Shown: positions 11,058 to 23,330 of the stretch, in pieces
Position numbering within the stretch: position 1 is the stretch's first letter
How the letters are laid out: every line of letters begins with the position of its first letter
Assembly: GCA_007258455.2 (NCBI GenBank)
Contig: VDFB02270651.1
Coordinates: forward strand, 699,170,217 to 699,234,216
DNA from: Sequoia sempervirens
Taxonomy: Eukaryota; Streptophyta; Pinopsida; Cupressales; Cupressaceae
Length of the DNA: 64,000 bases
Direction of reading: 5' to 3'
Position numbers and translations under genes: made by a program
Notes under the pieces: model-generated
Databases searched by the model: none
What the model saw: the letters and a program-made list of their open reading frames with translations, nothing else
What the model was told of the DNA's origin: nothing

Positions 11058-14000
11058 AAATGCATACATCTAAACATCCACATGAATTTAAATCTCCCCA
11101 TTTCCCCTCTAAAGAGATGGTGTAGAAAAGAAAAATCAAATAAAAATTCAAAATCATACCCATCGGCCACAAAGGCCCACCAAAGCAAAGATCAAAACCA
11201 TGTGGATCCCAAAGAAGAAAAATGCAATGCGTTCAAATAAAAAATTTGTAACATCCAAAGCTTCTAATCCGAAAGCCAATTATACACATCCTCCATCTCC
11301 TAAATCTTTTTTGGGTCCTTGTCCCAAAATTCACGATCCCATCTCCTCCATTATCCCCACATTCTCAATCCATTAATCCTCCTATCTTTTCACATACACA
11401 ACCACATGTGCCAATGTTGATCCTAAACAAACCTACCCCATCATTTTATCCATACATTTTCTAGCATCCCCTCCATTATCCCACATATCTTCCCCATCAA
11501 ATCCCTCTAAATCATCCTCTTGCATAATCCATTTATCCTCATAAGGTTGTACCAACATCCAATAGTCGCTTCACACATGGACTCTTAATACCTTGTATGG
11601 ACCTTGATACTTGAGTCCTTCATTCATATTGTTATCGTGTATCTTCTAAATCCCCTTATCCACATCCTTATCCTTATCCATCTCCATCCGCATGCTATCC
11701 AAAAAATTAAAAAAAGTCAAAAAAATAAAGTTAAAAAAAAAAAAGAGTAGAGAGAAATAATTTTTCCAATGGTGAAACTTGGAAAACAAGTGCCTTAGAT
11801 AAGTACCATGATGAAAACCTAGAAAATAGGCATCATGCATAAATCCCCATCCGTCTTTTTTCCACACTTGGGGGCAGCTTCCTAATATGTATTCCCTTCA
11901 TCCGCTATGCTTCCAGCTATGCACCCGTCTTCCTACTATACGTCCTCTTCATTCATCCCCTCCATCCCACCTATCTTCCGCATCCTACCATCATATCCCA
12001 CTTATCTCCCATCCCTCCATCCTTGTGATCTTGATCAAAATAGGGGCACCTATCTATGCATGCTTTGGATACCTCTTGGTATACATTCCCTTCATCCATG
12101 CTCTATTGTATTCCTTAGTCACCCATCCTATCCACCTCTAGTTATCTCCTTTCTCTTCCCATCCACTCATCTTGTGTCCCTCCTACCTCATGGCACACGA
12201 CATATTTAGAGTGGGGGTACTTATCCCCCTTTGTGACATAGTCCTTGGAGATATCATCCAACATAACAATATCTTCCATCTACCCACCATTATCTTCCTA
12301 TCCAATCAAACAATCCCTTCCATCTCCCAATCCTTATCTTCCTATCCATCTATCATGACATCCCTGTCATCCCCCCATCCTTATCATCCTATCCATCATA
12401 GAAATTCTTTCCATCTTCTCATCCTTATCCCTCTATTCATCCATCATAGCATCCATTTCATCTCCCCATCCTACTCTTCCTATCCACCCATCTTTCTCTT
12501 CTTATCCGTTCATCCCTATCCTCATCCCATCTTGTAATCCCTTGTCATTGGTATCTAGCTATAGGCCACTCCCCATGCAATCCAATGTCATCTATCTCAC
12601 CATCATCACTCCAGCTTCTTTTGAACATCTTTCAAATCTCCTATCACATTTCATCATTCATCTCTCCATCATATCATCCTCCCAATTCATTTTGTTGATT
12701 TGGATAACTATCCCATCCCTGAGCTTCGTATAGTCACCATCATCCCATCCAATCCAATAGGTCTATCTTGTCTCATTGTATTGGTTCCATCATTTTATCC
12801 CCTCATAAAGTTTATCTCATCATCCCTTATCCATCATTTGTCTTTGGTATTTTGTCGAACTATGTTGCCCCTACACTTTCACGTAGGCGAGGTAGATCAT
12901 TTGATCTACCCCCGGGGCTCTTTTGTCATCTATCATCGATCTTCATTATCTACTATGTTCCTTTTTTCTATCTAGTATTTGTCATCCATCATTTATCTTC
13001 ATCGTCCTCTTTCCACTTTTATCCATGTCATTCATCAACCTTTTATCGAACTACGAGGGCTTTGCGCTTTCACGTAGGCAAGGCTAATCTTTGATCAGCC
13101 CCTAGGTCTTTAGGGTGTGTCAGTCTCGTGTCTTTTCTCTCTTTTGTCGTGTCATTGAGCTATGCCCTTATCTAGCTGGTTCTTAACAAACAAGATCCAT
13201 TCATATCATGAGATCCAATCAGTTTTGAATATCCTGTGTCATATCAATCTTTTAGTTTAGTATCCATCGTCGGTCTCAACAAGATGCATCCTTCCTAACA
13301 GACCTCATCAATCTCATCCACCCCCTTCATCCTATGGCAAAGGAAGTTTAAAATTGATTGTGATATTTTGATGCTTTTGGATTTTGTTTATCATTTGAGC
13401 CCCCTATCATCACTTGTCATGGTCGCTTTGATCCATCGTATCATGGTGTGCTTTGACTAGTAAACATAGGGGCATATCTTGATCTTGTCTTTGTTGTTGT
13501 CTTCATGGTTATACCATATAGTACCCACCAAGACTCTTGCAACCTTGTGTTATGTGGGGACATCCTTTGTGCTTGTGGTTATCCCAATACCTAGCTCGAC
13601 CAAGCTCTTCGTGACTTTAGGGTGTTGGGATGGCCTTCTTGTTTGTTGTGTTTCTTTTATTCATTAGACATGAATAGGCCTTGGTTCTTGATGCCTTGGC
13701 ATCTTGTGTGCTATAGCAAAAATCATGCTTCGAAAATGGAAAATTGCATTAGGATTGCATTTCATCTCCCATTCCATCCTCTCATCTATCACACATCCCT
13801 CCCCATCCATTTATCCTTCATCAATCTCCCTCCCCTATCCATCCCATCCTCATACATTCAATCTAGCACAAATCATCTAATCAAATCCTTGGTCTTGTTC
13901 CCCACCTTGCTACAAGCCTTGATCCAATCATCACCATCGTTAGTGTCATTGGGATCTATCATTCCCTATCCTTTGGTGTTGTTTCGGGATGTATCCTCCC

Positions 14001-14510
14001 CTCATCAACAACCCTTTTTTTGGGATGTATCCTTCCTTATCTTCGTGTTGTTTTATGATATATCATTCCCTCATCATCATTCTCAGATGTATCCTTCTAT
14101 ATCCTTTTGTGTTGTCTTGGGATATATCATTCCCTCGTCGAAAACACTCCATCCATCCTCAACCCATTTTGGCTTGTAGCTTGACTGGGGAAACATCACA
14201 TTTGTCCTTAAATCCATTTGTGTTTCATCCATCTCCTATCGCTTATCCTCCTCTCTTGACAATTACTTTGTATCATCTTCCTCATCCCCCCTTTTCATCC
14301 TCTCATCCATTTTGAGAGCACACCCGTGTTCTCTTGAACCCTCCTATCCTCTTGAGGGGGAATCCTCCATCCCTAACCTTCATCTTCACTCCCATCATCT
14401 TTATTCCTAGTCACTCGTTTGATGATTGGGGCATCATTCCCAATCTAACCATCTTCTTCAGGGTTCTATGTTTTAATATTCTTTAAAATGATGCTACTTT
14501 GTAACACTGT
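11058..14510 (+). other. C/T-rich 3' interior of the non-autonomous element, no gene recognised
   Basis: The region is dominated by CCATCC/TCATCC words. Two related segments at about 12855-12915 and 13045-13105 share CGAACTA...CTTTCACGTAGGC and a following GATC-containing hairpin (for example GGTAGATCA/TGATCTACC, 12891-12910). At 13965-14135 a phrase of about 50 bases (tttgtgttgtyttgggatatatcattccctc) is repeated three to four times. Long open frames lack conserved motifs and are judged compositional. Confidence 0.6.
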
Positions 14511-14527
14511 ATCAAAGAGGGGAAAAA
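14511..14527 (+). other. Polypurine tract before the 3' LTR
   Basis: CAAAGAGGGGAAAAA directly precedes the TG that opens the 3' LTR at 14528. This is the expected position for the plus-strand primer and fixes the element's orientation as +. Confidence 0.85.
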
Positions 14528-15846
14528 TGTAGACATCCAAATTTGGACACTTACATTGGTCCAAATTTATCCCTCTTCATCTAGACATCCCCTTATTCGT
14601 GTCAATTAGGTAATATTGTTATTATCTAATTAATACCCTTACTTCTTCTAATCTGTAAGGTATCTAGTTAAATAATTAAATACCTTACTATTCAATCCCC
14701 CCTTTCATCAAATGAATTAAATAAATATGAAATTTATTTAATTCCTCACATGTCACATCCTTTTCTTAATCTCAATCAATCTCATAATCTCTTCATTAGG
14801 GATGTGCACATGTCTAATCCTTGATTAGGATGTGTCACATTCTCCAACTTTTGCAAGTTGGCTTCTAATCCTCATTAACCCCTAATTATCCTATAATTAC
14901 TTATTAGTAAAGTCTAATTAGTACCTTGGTCAACTCTCCCCACCCCCCAAGAAATTTTTAATTCCTTTTTATTCATCCAAGGCTCCTCTCTTCCCCATGT
15001 GAATTTTTAATTCACTTTTATTCCTCCAAGGAATCTTCTCTTTCCCATACAAATTCTAGAACCTTTGACTTGTCACATCACATGTGTCAAAGTCTTCTAG
15101 AATCTTTGACCCTTCACATCAAGTAATATGTGGGTAAGTACTTACCTTTATAACCACCTTGGCTTATCCAAGGTACTTCTCACCTCTCTTTTTGGGAACA
15201 TTGTCTTATCCTTAAGATCTCCCAATCATTGTGAATTTTAAATTCACTTTTATTCCTCCAAGAAATCTTCTCTTCCCCATGTGATCATTGAGTGGTCACA
15301 TCAAGGTACTTGCAAGTACCTCCATCACATGTCCTTCTTCCAACTCACCTACACCTCATCACATCCTTGTCCACTTCACATTCCACATGTCAAGATGTGA
15401 GGGCTTTTTAGTCCTCAACTCACCATATCCCTTCATCTTGGCTATGGTGGCTCAATCTTGACATAACCTCTATAAATACCCCCTCTTTTCTATAATTTTA
15501 AAGACTTTTGCATTTGATACCAAACTCTTGCCATTTTGTCATTTGAAGCCATACTTAGCCAAATTACATATTTTGCATTCACCATAGCATTTTGAATCCA
15601 CCATTATCACACATTCAAGATCATCTTGCATCTTTAATCTCATTTTCCATCCAAGGATCATACACAACATCGAAGATCAAAGGTCCAACCAAGGGACAAC
15701 TTGACATGGTATAATCGTTTCATTCCATCTTCTTTGTTTAAGTTCAACGTTATTCCCAATCTTGCTCGGTGTTAGGTGTTCTTCATTGTTTATTGCATTT
15801 TTGTTTTTTCTACACATTTAGGAACAAGGATTTTCACCTGGTCACA
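14528..15846 (+). repeat. 3' LTR of the non-autonomous element
   Basis: It starts TGTAGACATCC and ends GGTCACA; TATAAATA at 15471-15478. It lacks the palindrome found upstream of the TATA box in the 5' copy. It is followed directly by the target duplication CCCTC and by resumed telomere-like repeats. Confidence 0.92.
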
Positions 15847-16030
15847 CCCTCAACCATATACCCAATATCCTAAACACTAATCCATATACCCTATACACTT
15901 AACCTTATACCCTTAACCCTGAACAATATCCCTCAACCCTCAAACATATACCTTAAACCCTAAACCATAATCCCTCATCCCTATATACCCTCAACTTTAT
16001 ACCTAATATCCTAAACCCTAATCCCTATAA
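15847..16030 (-). repeat. Telomere-like array resumed after the inserted element
   Basis: Variants such as ccctcaacc, cctaaac and ccctatac resemble those at 2226-3712 and begin with the CCCTC target duplication. The array stops at about 16030, where the 3' end of another LTR element begins. Confidence 0.88.
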
Positions 16031-16979
16031 AAGGTTTAGTGGGATCAATATGTTGAAGATTTTGCTACTTGAAAAAATTATTTGGAGATGAAGCAACGAT
16101 TTCCTTTAAAATTGTGTAAACTTTTGAGAATTATTAGATACAATCTATTTTATATTATGTTATTTTTTGGCTTTGTTTGATACTTAAAATCATCGGGGAT
16201 GATTCTTAGGGGGGATATGTTACACCCCATTTTTTGAAACCTTGTTATATTACCACATACTATTACTTTTGTGGGTGAATATGCTTATAATGCATCATCA
16301 TGTTTTTGATAAATTTTAATGGATAAATGAGATGTATGAACATGTATTATGATGTAATTACTTTTTAATGTTTAAATGATGAATATGTTATATGATGAAT
16401 ATTATTTTCATGTTATTGGCTAATTCTGTTCATGTTAAACTAAGTTGGATGTAGGAAATGATCAAACCCTCCAGTAGGAGAGGGAGATTACCACCCAAGA
16501 TAAGGAATTGGTATGGGAACCATTGTCATATGTAATCATGAGTATTTCCACACATGTATTGCATTGGGTATAGAGTGATCTTGTTGAGTCAATGTCGGTA
16601 TGTGTTGAGTCACATTGTTATCCTTTTTGATTGATAGGTATGTGTAGTAACGAAAAAAGTATTTCCCTTTTTCACTTAATTCAGGAATAATTAATATTAA
16701 AATGAGCTTAATGTTGCCTTGATTTAGTGTTGTAATGTGTTTTACACATTCACATTAAGTTTAGGGCCCTATAAACTAAATGGACTTAATTGTGTCTTAT
16801 TTAGGTTGTTGTAAAGTGTAATATTTACACTTTCACACTAATCTAGGGCTTTATTAATAATTTGAAGCTAATTATGCCTTAATTGGCCCCTTTAATTCAA
16901 ATCCAAGCCTAATTAATTGCTATATTTGAGGGATAAAACCTGAAATTAATAAATTCCATTACACAACATTGAATTTTAG

Positions 16980-17165
16980 AAGGTGTGTGTCCTAGATAGG
17001 TGACCTAGGACCCATTCACCACATGGAGAATGGGTCTTCACTAGGTTCTAAGACCCTATTTTTACAAAACATTTCACACTGTATGAATTGTGTCCTAGAT
17101 GAGTGGCCTAGGACCCATTTGCCAAATGGAAAATGGGTCCTCACTTAGACCTAGGACCCATCTTT
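16980..17165 (+). repeat. Tandem duplication of about 103 bases inside the LTR
   Basis: Two copies of a segment starting GTGTCCTAGAT and containing CCTAGGACCCATT and AATGGGTC lie at about 16987 and 17090. Each contains an inverted pair (CCTAGGACCCATT with AATGGGTCC...), so each can form a hairpin. They lie just upstream of the TATA box. Confidence 0.75.
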
Positions 17166-17258
17166 GAAATATGTTCTTGGTGGTATTTTAATGATTTCAA
17201 ATCCATGATTTGATGTCAGCTTGTGACATTTGAATTTCGGGAATTAACGTTAAGATAT

Positions 17259-17266
17259 GTATAAAT
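17259..17266 (+). promoter_or_regulatory. TATA box of the second element's LTR
   Basis: TATAAATA about 1040 bases into the LTR, downstream of the duplicated hairpin segments. Position and sequence fit an LTR core promoter; there is no other evidence. Confidence 0.45.
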
Positions 17267-17800
17267 ACAAGGCTATTTCACTTAGTTTCGCCTAGAAATT
17301 TTAATTCAAGCATCCTAATATTTCACAAGAGCATTGATAGAGCATTCAATAGCATTTCTAAGGCTTCAAGGGTAGATTTGAAGAAGATTATTGTAGAAAT
17401 CAAGATTCCATTTGTGATATCAAAGATGGATTGCATCATGCATGTTTGAGTTAATTTTGTGATGTAGTGTTCAAGATCTATCAAGCACATCAAAAGCATT
17501 GTTCTAATCAAGTTTCAAGGTCAAGATCTACATTCACATGCAAGTTTTCAAATTTGTTATCCAAGGTTCAAATAAGGTGTGGTGAGTTGTGACATTGCAT
17601 TTGTTCATTCATCATTCCTTTATGCATTGTTTCATTACAAGGTTTAATTACCAAAATGGGATTTGACTGAGGTAAACCCCTATTCCCTAACAACACAATA
17701 TTTTTCTCTCTTTGATGTGTGATTGCATGTTTTGGGTTGAATATCAATTGGAGGGAAAAAATAGAAAAAGTTTCAAAGTTTTCAAAGTTGTCACCTTTCT

Positions 17801-18430
17801 TGCAAAACCACAAAAACTAAGCTATAGGATTTCTTCCCAACTTTTTGACAGCACTCGACTAGAATCTAGAAGTGTAGAATAAGAGGAACAAAACCCATAA
17901 ACAAATTTTTCAGAGCCCTAGCCAAGATTCATTCACCATAGGGTGAATGAGTCCTCAATGAACCATGAAAAGAATTTTTTGTGAAAGGTATGCAACATTT
18001 ATCCCTTCTGAACTCTCCCTAAAGTCTGTAGGTTCCATCAGTATTATGTTAAAGCTTCTAAATGCACTTTACAATTGTAATTTGGATTTTATTTGATGGT
18101 CTCAATCTTTCTCCCTAAAGTGCAATTTAGCTCATACCCTTGTCCTTGCATAGATGGGAAATTTGTTGATTCATACCTTGATTTGAATCACCTTGTAGTT
18201 GTTAGTCACTTCATGGTTTGGATCTCATTTCCTTGAATGAAATTAGAAGAATAGGACCCCTTTTCCCTCTTTGGATCCACTTTTCCATTTTGGGAAATTT
18301 CACCCTATCCTATTTTTCTATGTTTCAGTATGTTACCTAGGATTGTTGCTTATAATTCATTTGTGATTGTCTTGTGAGTTTGGGTCATGATATTATATAC
18401 CTTTTTGGTGAGTTGTGACATTTGAGTGAT
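17801..18430. other. Non-coding stretch, nothing recognised
   Basis: No coding frame with family resemblance was seen. A motif GGTGAGTTGTGACATT at about 18406 repeats one at about 17580, which may mean that both belong to the same element. Confidence 0.4.
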
Positions 18431-18830
18431 TATGAATGGATACTTATATGAATATGGGTATGTATATATGTATATTAAATATACATGTATGTATATATAG
18501 TTGGCGATGCACACACACAAGCATATGCATGTAAAAGCATACATAGACAAAAATGCCTACATATACCCATGCATGGAAATATGATACGTGTGTGTATATT
18601 TAATATATGTATATATATGCACCGAAATATATGTCATTATATTAAAATGATGATAATGCATGTATATATATTAAATTATATACATACATATATACATTGC
18701 TGGCAATATATGTTTATATAAATATATGTATATATTATATATGTATATATACATTAATGATTATTTATATTGAGTATTTTGTAATCAATATTTATGTATT
18801 ATATATATATATATATATATATATATCCAT
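18431..18830. repeat. AT-rich microsatellite region
   Basis: Interrupted TATG/TATA/CATA motifs end in an uninterrupted (AT)n tract at about 18799-18827. Confidence 0.85.
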
Positions 18831-19022
18831 TTGATATGGCTATCACATATTATAGTTTCATGTGATATGAACAACAAATAATATTGGAAGTAATTCATAG
18901 TAAAGACCACATAATGGGTCGATATGAAAGCCATAAGATAGCGATGGAAAGTGCATAAAAGAAGAGTTATAATATAATTCAAATACTTGTAAGTTATACA
19001 ATAGTTGTTGTTTGAGAGGTGT

Positions 19023-20337
19023 TGATGAGCCTAAAATATGCTCATAATTTGATGATATAGGATAAACTTTTAAATGATTTCATTTTGTTATTTCATGGCT
19101 GTTTAAACTTTGATGAAACCTTTTATGGGGATATCCTGTAGCAAGACACTTTTATATTCCTAGCCCTATTGTGTTGACTTGATTGCATTTATTGCCCTGT
19201 TGACCTCAAAATGGCTGGTATATCGTATACAGTTTTTTAAATGGTGAAGTAGATTTGAAATGTGTGATTAATGAATAGATGTCGTGTATGTACCATATGC
19301 CTCTTCTTGCGCGTCTGTTACCTTTTGTTTCGCAGGTTGTTGAAGAAGGATCGAGTTAAGCGCAGCCGATCTCGGCCTTGCAGTAAAGCCCATTTCCTGC
19401 ACGACTTTGAGGAAGCTCCACCAAAGACTCTTTGACCGAAACCGATTTGGAAAGATTTTTAATGGAAAGTCAATCTGGAGAGAGTGGAGCGCTAGATTCT
19501 CTCTGAATCGGGTTGAACACATAAATTCATTTATGAAGTTTGTTCCTTGATTCAGGGATATACTTTACTTCCACGTCTTTCTTTGATGAAGTTAGTTAGT
19601 TAGTTGTTCTTTTAATTTAAAAATAAGATACTCCTCCTGCGCGAGGTAGTGATAGAAGAGAAATAGAATGAGTAATAGATGATTTTTAGGTAAGATAGAA
19701 ATAGAGTAGCAGAGATCATGTAAGAATCAGTATGATAATGAAAGATAGAATCTGTTTGACCAGAAGCAGAGTTTGTTGTTAGTTTTCACACCAACAAGAC
19801 AATGTATTTCATTATGTTTTCATGAATAAAGATCGATGAAGTTCTGAGTTCAGCATCTGTGTAATCAGTAGATGCTTGCTAAGGGGCCCACTTAGTAAGT
19901 ATCTATAGTTAATTTAATTTCTTTTTTGATATCAGTTACTTTCATCTTTTGAAGTTTTTACGCAAACTCAGTCTTACACTACTCCTGCAGACATAGAGAG
20001 TCCATCCCTGTGACTATTCCTGCAACATAAGGCTAGTTCATGGTTTGTGCTTCAGTCGTAGCTATTACAGTTTCTGTTTTAATCAAGCATAGTTGAGTTA
20101 AAGAATTCTGCATTACCATTCTGTAGCTTAGATAGAATTTCTTTCCAGTATGTATTTTTGCTAAGATTTGACTAAAAAAAATTCCTAGTGCATATACTTT
20201 GTTGTGCCATTTAAAGTCTACGTCCCCTGGTTTGACAAGTAAATGAACGTCCACAGAAAGATATAGTCACCTGTGGAATGTCCAATTCCCAGGAAAGTTT
20301 CACTGTGATATTCATATCCTTTTGTGAGTGCGAGCCA
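19023..20337 (+). repeat. 5' LTR of the Ty3/gypsy element
   Basis: It begins TGATGAGCCTAAAATATGC and ends GCGAGCCA, and aligns with 29117-30457 throughout with scattered substitutions and small indels (for example near 19175 and 19207). Four T residues separate it from the primer site. Confidence 0.92.
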
Positions 20338-20341
20338 TTTT

Positions 20342-20359
20342 TGGCGCCGTTGCTGGGGA
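20342..20359 (+). other. Primer-binding site, tRNA-Asp type
   Basis: TGGCGCCGTTGCTGGGGA lies four bases after the 5' LTR. It matches, with one likely change (CTG for CCG), the site used by many plant Athila/Tat/Ogre elements, which pairs with the 3' end of tRNA-Asp. Confidence 0.85.
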
Positions 20360-20459
20360 TGGTGTCTAACTAGGAGTCTGACAAAGTCATTTTCAGCATT
20401 AGTTTAGTCTGTTAGTCAAAAATTTTCAAAATCTTTCAAGCCGTTATTCACCATATTGC

Positions 20460-21340
20460 ATGCATAGAAGAAGAAGAGACGCACTGGGAAGGTTCCTCCC
20501 TGAAAATTTGTTTATTGAACTACCGTTTGACCCAGCTGATAACGAACCTGAAGAAAATCCATTTGCTCTGCTATTCCAGCACCCAGACATGGAAAATAAT
20601 CCACCTAATAATCCACCTAATAATCCACCTCCTGCATTTGAGTTTCCCATTGTTCCCCAACAAGATACTGATAATCTTAAAAACATCCCCTCTTCCTTGC
20701 TCCCAAAGTTTTATGGCCTGGTCACAGAAGATCCAGAAACCTTTCTGTTTGAATTTGATGTCCTCTGTCGCAGTTATGACTACAACACCGACGCTCATAA
20801 ACTGAAGCTATTTCCTTCCACTTTGAAGGAGGGAGCTCTCAGATGGTTCATGAGTCTGGGAAGAGCCGTTGTAAATAGTTGGGCAGCCATGCAGACGAAA
20901 TTTCTTGAAAAATATAAGGAATATTGTAAGAGTGCCAGCAAAGGTGATGACATATTCCGAATTCAGTAGAAGGAGGATGAAAGTCTGGAAGACTATATTT
21001 CAAGGTTTTTGTTTTCATTAAAAAGAAACTCAAACCATACTCTTAACGAGGACTCTCAGAAACTACTCTTTCTAAGGGGAATCAGTGATGCCTATATTGA
21101 TGCCCTGGACCTAATGGGAGGAGGTGATATAACTCAACTGCCTTGGGATGATATACAGAAGATATGCCTTAACTACTCTCGAGCAATAGTTAAGAAAGGT
21201 CGAGGTCATCATGCTTCAGTGGGGAAGTCTTCTTCTGGTGGAGTTTCCCGAATGGAGATCACAAATCTGCTATCTGATTTCAAGCAGGACATCATTAATA
21301 ATATGGCTACACAATTGGATACTATGCAAGCTCGAAAAAA
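20460..21340 (+). pseudogene. gag: gag (capsid region), broken by one stop and a frameshift
   Basis: From the ATG at 20460 the product opens with a basic MHRRRRDALGRF stretch. It then has an Asn/Pro-rich segment and a plant retrotransposon gag region recognisable from KLFPSTLKEGALRWF and WAAMQTKFLEKY, continuing in the same frame through EDYISRF. A TAG at 20967-20969 sits where Gln is expected. The frame is lost at the A6 run 21335-21340; the continuing gag sequence (HAEAEVALAEF) is one frame over. Gag would form the cytoplasmic particle that packages the element RNA. Confidence 0.85.
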
Positions 21341-23330
21341 CATGCAGAAGCTGAGGTAGCTTTGGCTGAGTTCTGTCCCTACTGTAGACAAAAGAAGCGT
21401 GATTGCAGATGCAAGATGGTGGCTAATCTGAAGCCAGACAACTGCCTACTGATTTCAAACCTGGAAGGTGATGATGATCAAGTGTTCTTTGTTGCACAAA
21501 GGAGACCATGGGCCCAAAGGCAAGGTATGCCTCAAGACCCTTTAACTTTTGGTAATCCCTATTCTAGCTATAATAACCAATGGCAACAAGCATATGGACC
21601 ACCACCACCATGGAATCCGCCTCAACCAAGCTGGCCTAATTATCAAACCCCGCAGTGGCAATCTCCTCAAGGAGGTTGGCAGCAGCCACAAGGTCAATGG
21701 ACCCCACCTTCAGGAAATTGGCAACAAAATCCTCAATGGAGAGGTCCTCAACAATGGAAAAACCAGTCTCCTGGGTTCCTGCAGACTCCACAGCCACAAC
21801 AACAGGCCCTTATGCCACCTCCTGCAGCAACTACCACAAATCCTGGACCTTCAAAGCAAACGCCTATGCCTGCCCAGCCATTGCCTAATCCCAATAATAA
21901 GCAACAGCAGCAGCCTCAACAGCCTGTGTATATTTCTGAAGCCAACCAATATCAAGCTTATGCCTTAAATGTTAATGACATCCATCTGAGGTCTGGAACT
22001 ACTTTACCTGCTCCCAAACCACCTCTGATTACAGAAATATCTGATTCACCCTTTGAAGAATCTAATGCACCTGTTGTTTCCACTGAACACATGCCTATAC
22101 CCGATACAGTTTCTATGGAACCTGTTCTGCAGAGACAAGATAAACCACCTTTTCCTCAGAGGTTACAAAGTACTGAATCTAAACTCATGGAAGAACCCAC
22201 TTTTGATATACTAGATCAGCTCAAGAATGTGCAAATTCAAATCCCTTTGTTTCAGGCTATTAAAGATGTTCCCATTTTTGGAAAATCTATTAAAGAAGCC
22301 TGTTTGAAGAAGCCTAGACGAAAGAAAAAGGATCCCCAAACAATTCATGTCTTAGGGAAATTGGCTTATATAATGTTGGGAAATGTAGTCATTCCAAAGT
22401 ATATTGACCCTGGAAGCCCTGTAGTACAGATACATATAAATGGCCAAGTTGTAAAAAATGTTTTGATTGATTTAGGAGCTGCCATTAATGTAATGACAAA
22501 GCATACTATGGACTCCTTGAATATTTCAAACATTAGGTCTACACCCACAGTTCTGCAGCTTGCAGACAGCTCCACAGTCAAACCTGATGGGATGATAGAA
22601 GATGTAATTGTCACTCTTGAATCTTGGGAGTATCCTGCTGATTTTACAATATTATCAGTTAAGGCAACTTTAGGAGGGTATCCAGTTATCCTTGGTAGGC
22701 CATGGTTAGCAACTGCTGATGCTTTTATAGGATGCCATTCTGGAGATATGACCATTTCTGATGGGCAGTCCACAAAGAAATTGGCTTTGTATCCGCCTGC
22801 TAAACCTCAACCAGATTTGTCCCAACCTGTTTGGCCAGATGTGGGAGAAGAAACTGAAGAAGCCAATTCTTTGGCTCAATTGATGATGCTTCAAAATGAT
22901 CCATTCTCTCAACTTCAAAGTGAAGATGCTTTGCTTTTTCAAATTCTGCAATTCAATCTTGATGCAGATAATTTATCTGATCCAAGTGACAGTCAGCATC
23001 AATGTTTCCTACAGCAGCTAGATTCCGAGAGTTCATTGCCTAAACTTCTGACAATTTTTCATAACTTGCTTCCACAAGAGGTACAAACATTACCTATTGA
23101 TTCTATGAGTAATCTCATTAAGCAGATAGAATTGTCTCCAGATCATTGTTTGAATGTTAATAGCAAGTTGTCTCAGTCTCAAGAGGATGACTTATTAAAA
23201 ATTCTACAAGAACAACATAAAGCTTTTGCATGGGAATATGGGGACATGCAAGGAATAGATCCTCGAGTCTGTACTCATAGGATATATATCAAAAAAGATT
23301 TTTCACCAGTTAGACAACCTCAGAGAAGAG
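21341..23330 (+). pseudogene. gag C-terminus, aspartic protease and start of reverse transcriptase
   Basis: The open part (21362-23365) starts with a Cys-rich motif CPYCRQKKRDCRC. A long Gln/Pro/Trp-rich linker follows (about residues 50-200). The protease domain is recognisable from VVKNVLIDLGAAINVM, a flap-side LQLAD, and GYPVILGRPWLA. The expected active-site D-S/T-G-A reads D-L-G-A, so the protease is probably dead. Near the 3' end HKAFAWEYGDMQGID marks the start of the RT region. A one-base insertion near 23328-23331 shifts the frame just before the RT core. Confidence 0.85.

Larger units (their letters stand above)
3713..15846 (+). mobile_element. Complete non-autonomous LTR retrotransposon inserted in the telomere-like array
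   Basis: Two direct repeats of about 1.32 kb (3713-5033 and 14528-15846) bound a 9.5-kb interior. The same five bases CCCTC lie immediately outside both ends (3708-3712 and 15847-15851), as expected for an integrase-made target duplication. A purine tract precedes the 3' LTR. The 3' LTR runs TG...CA; the 5' LTR has TA for TG. I see no reverse transcriptase, integrase or RNase H motifs inside, so mobilisation would need enzymes from another element. The interior is strongly C/T-rich on +, with minisatellites and one decayed Pro/Ser-rich frame. Size and content resemble large retrotransposon derivatives (LARD type). Superfamily is undetermined; the G-patch-like motif hints at Ty3/gypsy ancestry. 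Confidence 0.92.
16031..17800 (+). mobile_element. 3' end of a second LTR element (LTR starts at 16218)
   Basis: A purine-rich tract (16205-16217, CTTAGGGGGGATA) is followed by TGTTACACCCC, a common start for plant LTRs. A TATA box lies at 17259-17266. About 190 bases of AT-rich interior precede the tract and abut the telomere-like array, so the element is truncated on its left. I could not place the right end of the LTR; 17800 is approximate. No coding region remains, and the superfamily is not determined (Ty3/gypsy is likely from the LTR start). Confidence 0.6.

Noticed and set aside
11887..14315. Open frames of 60-185 codons in the C/T-rich interior of the non-autonomous element
   Set aside because: Stop codons are rare in this composition, frames overlap each other, and none shows a domain.
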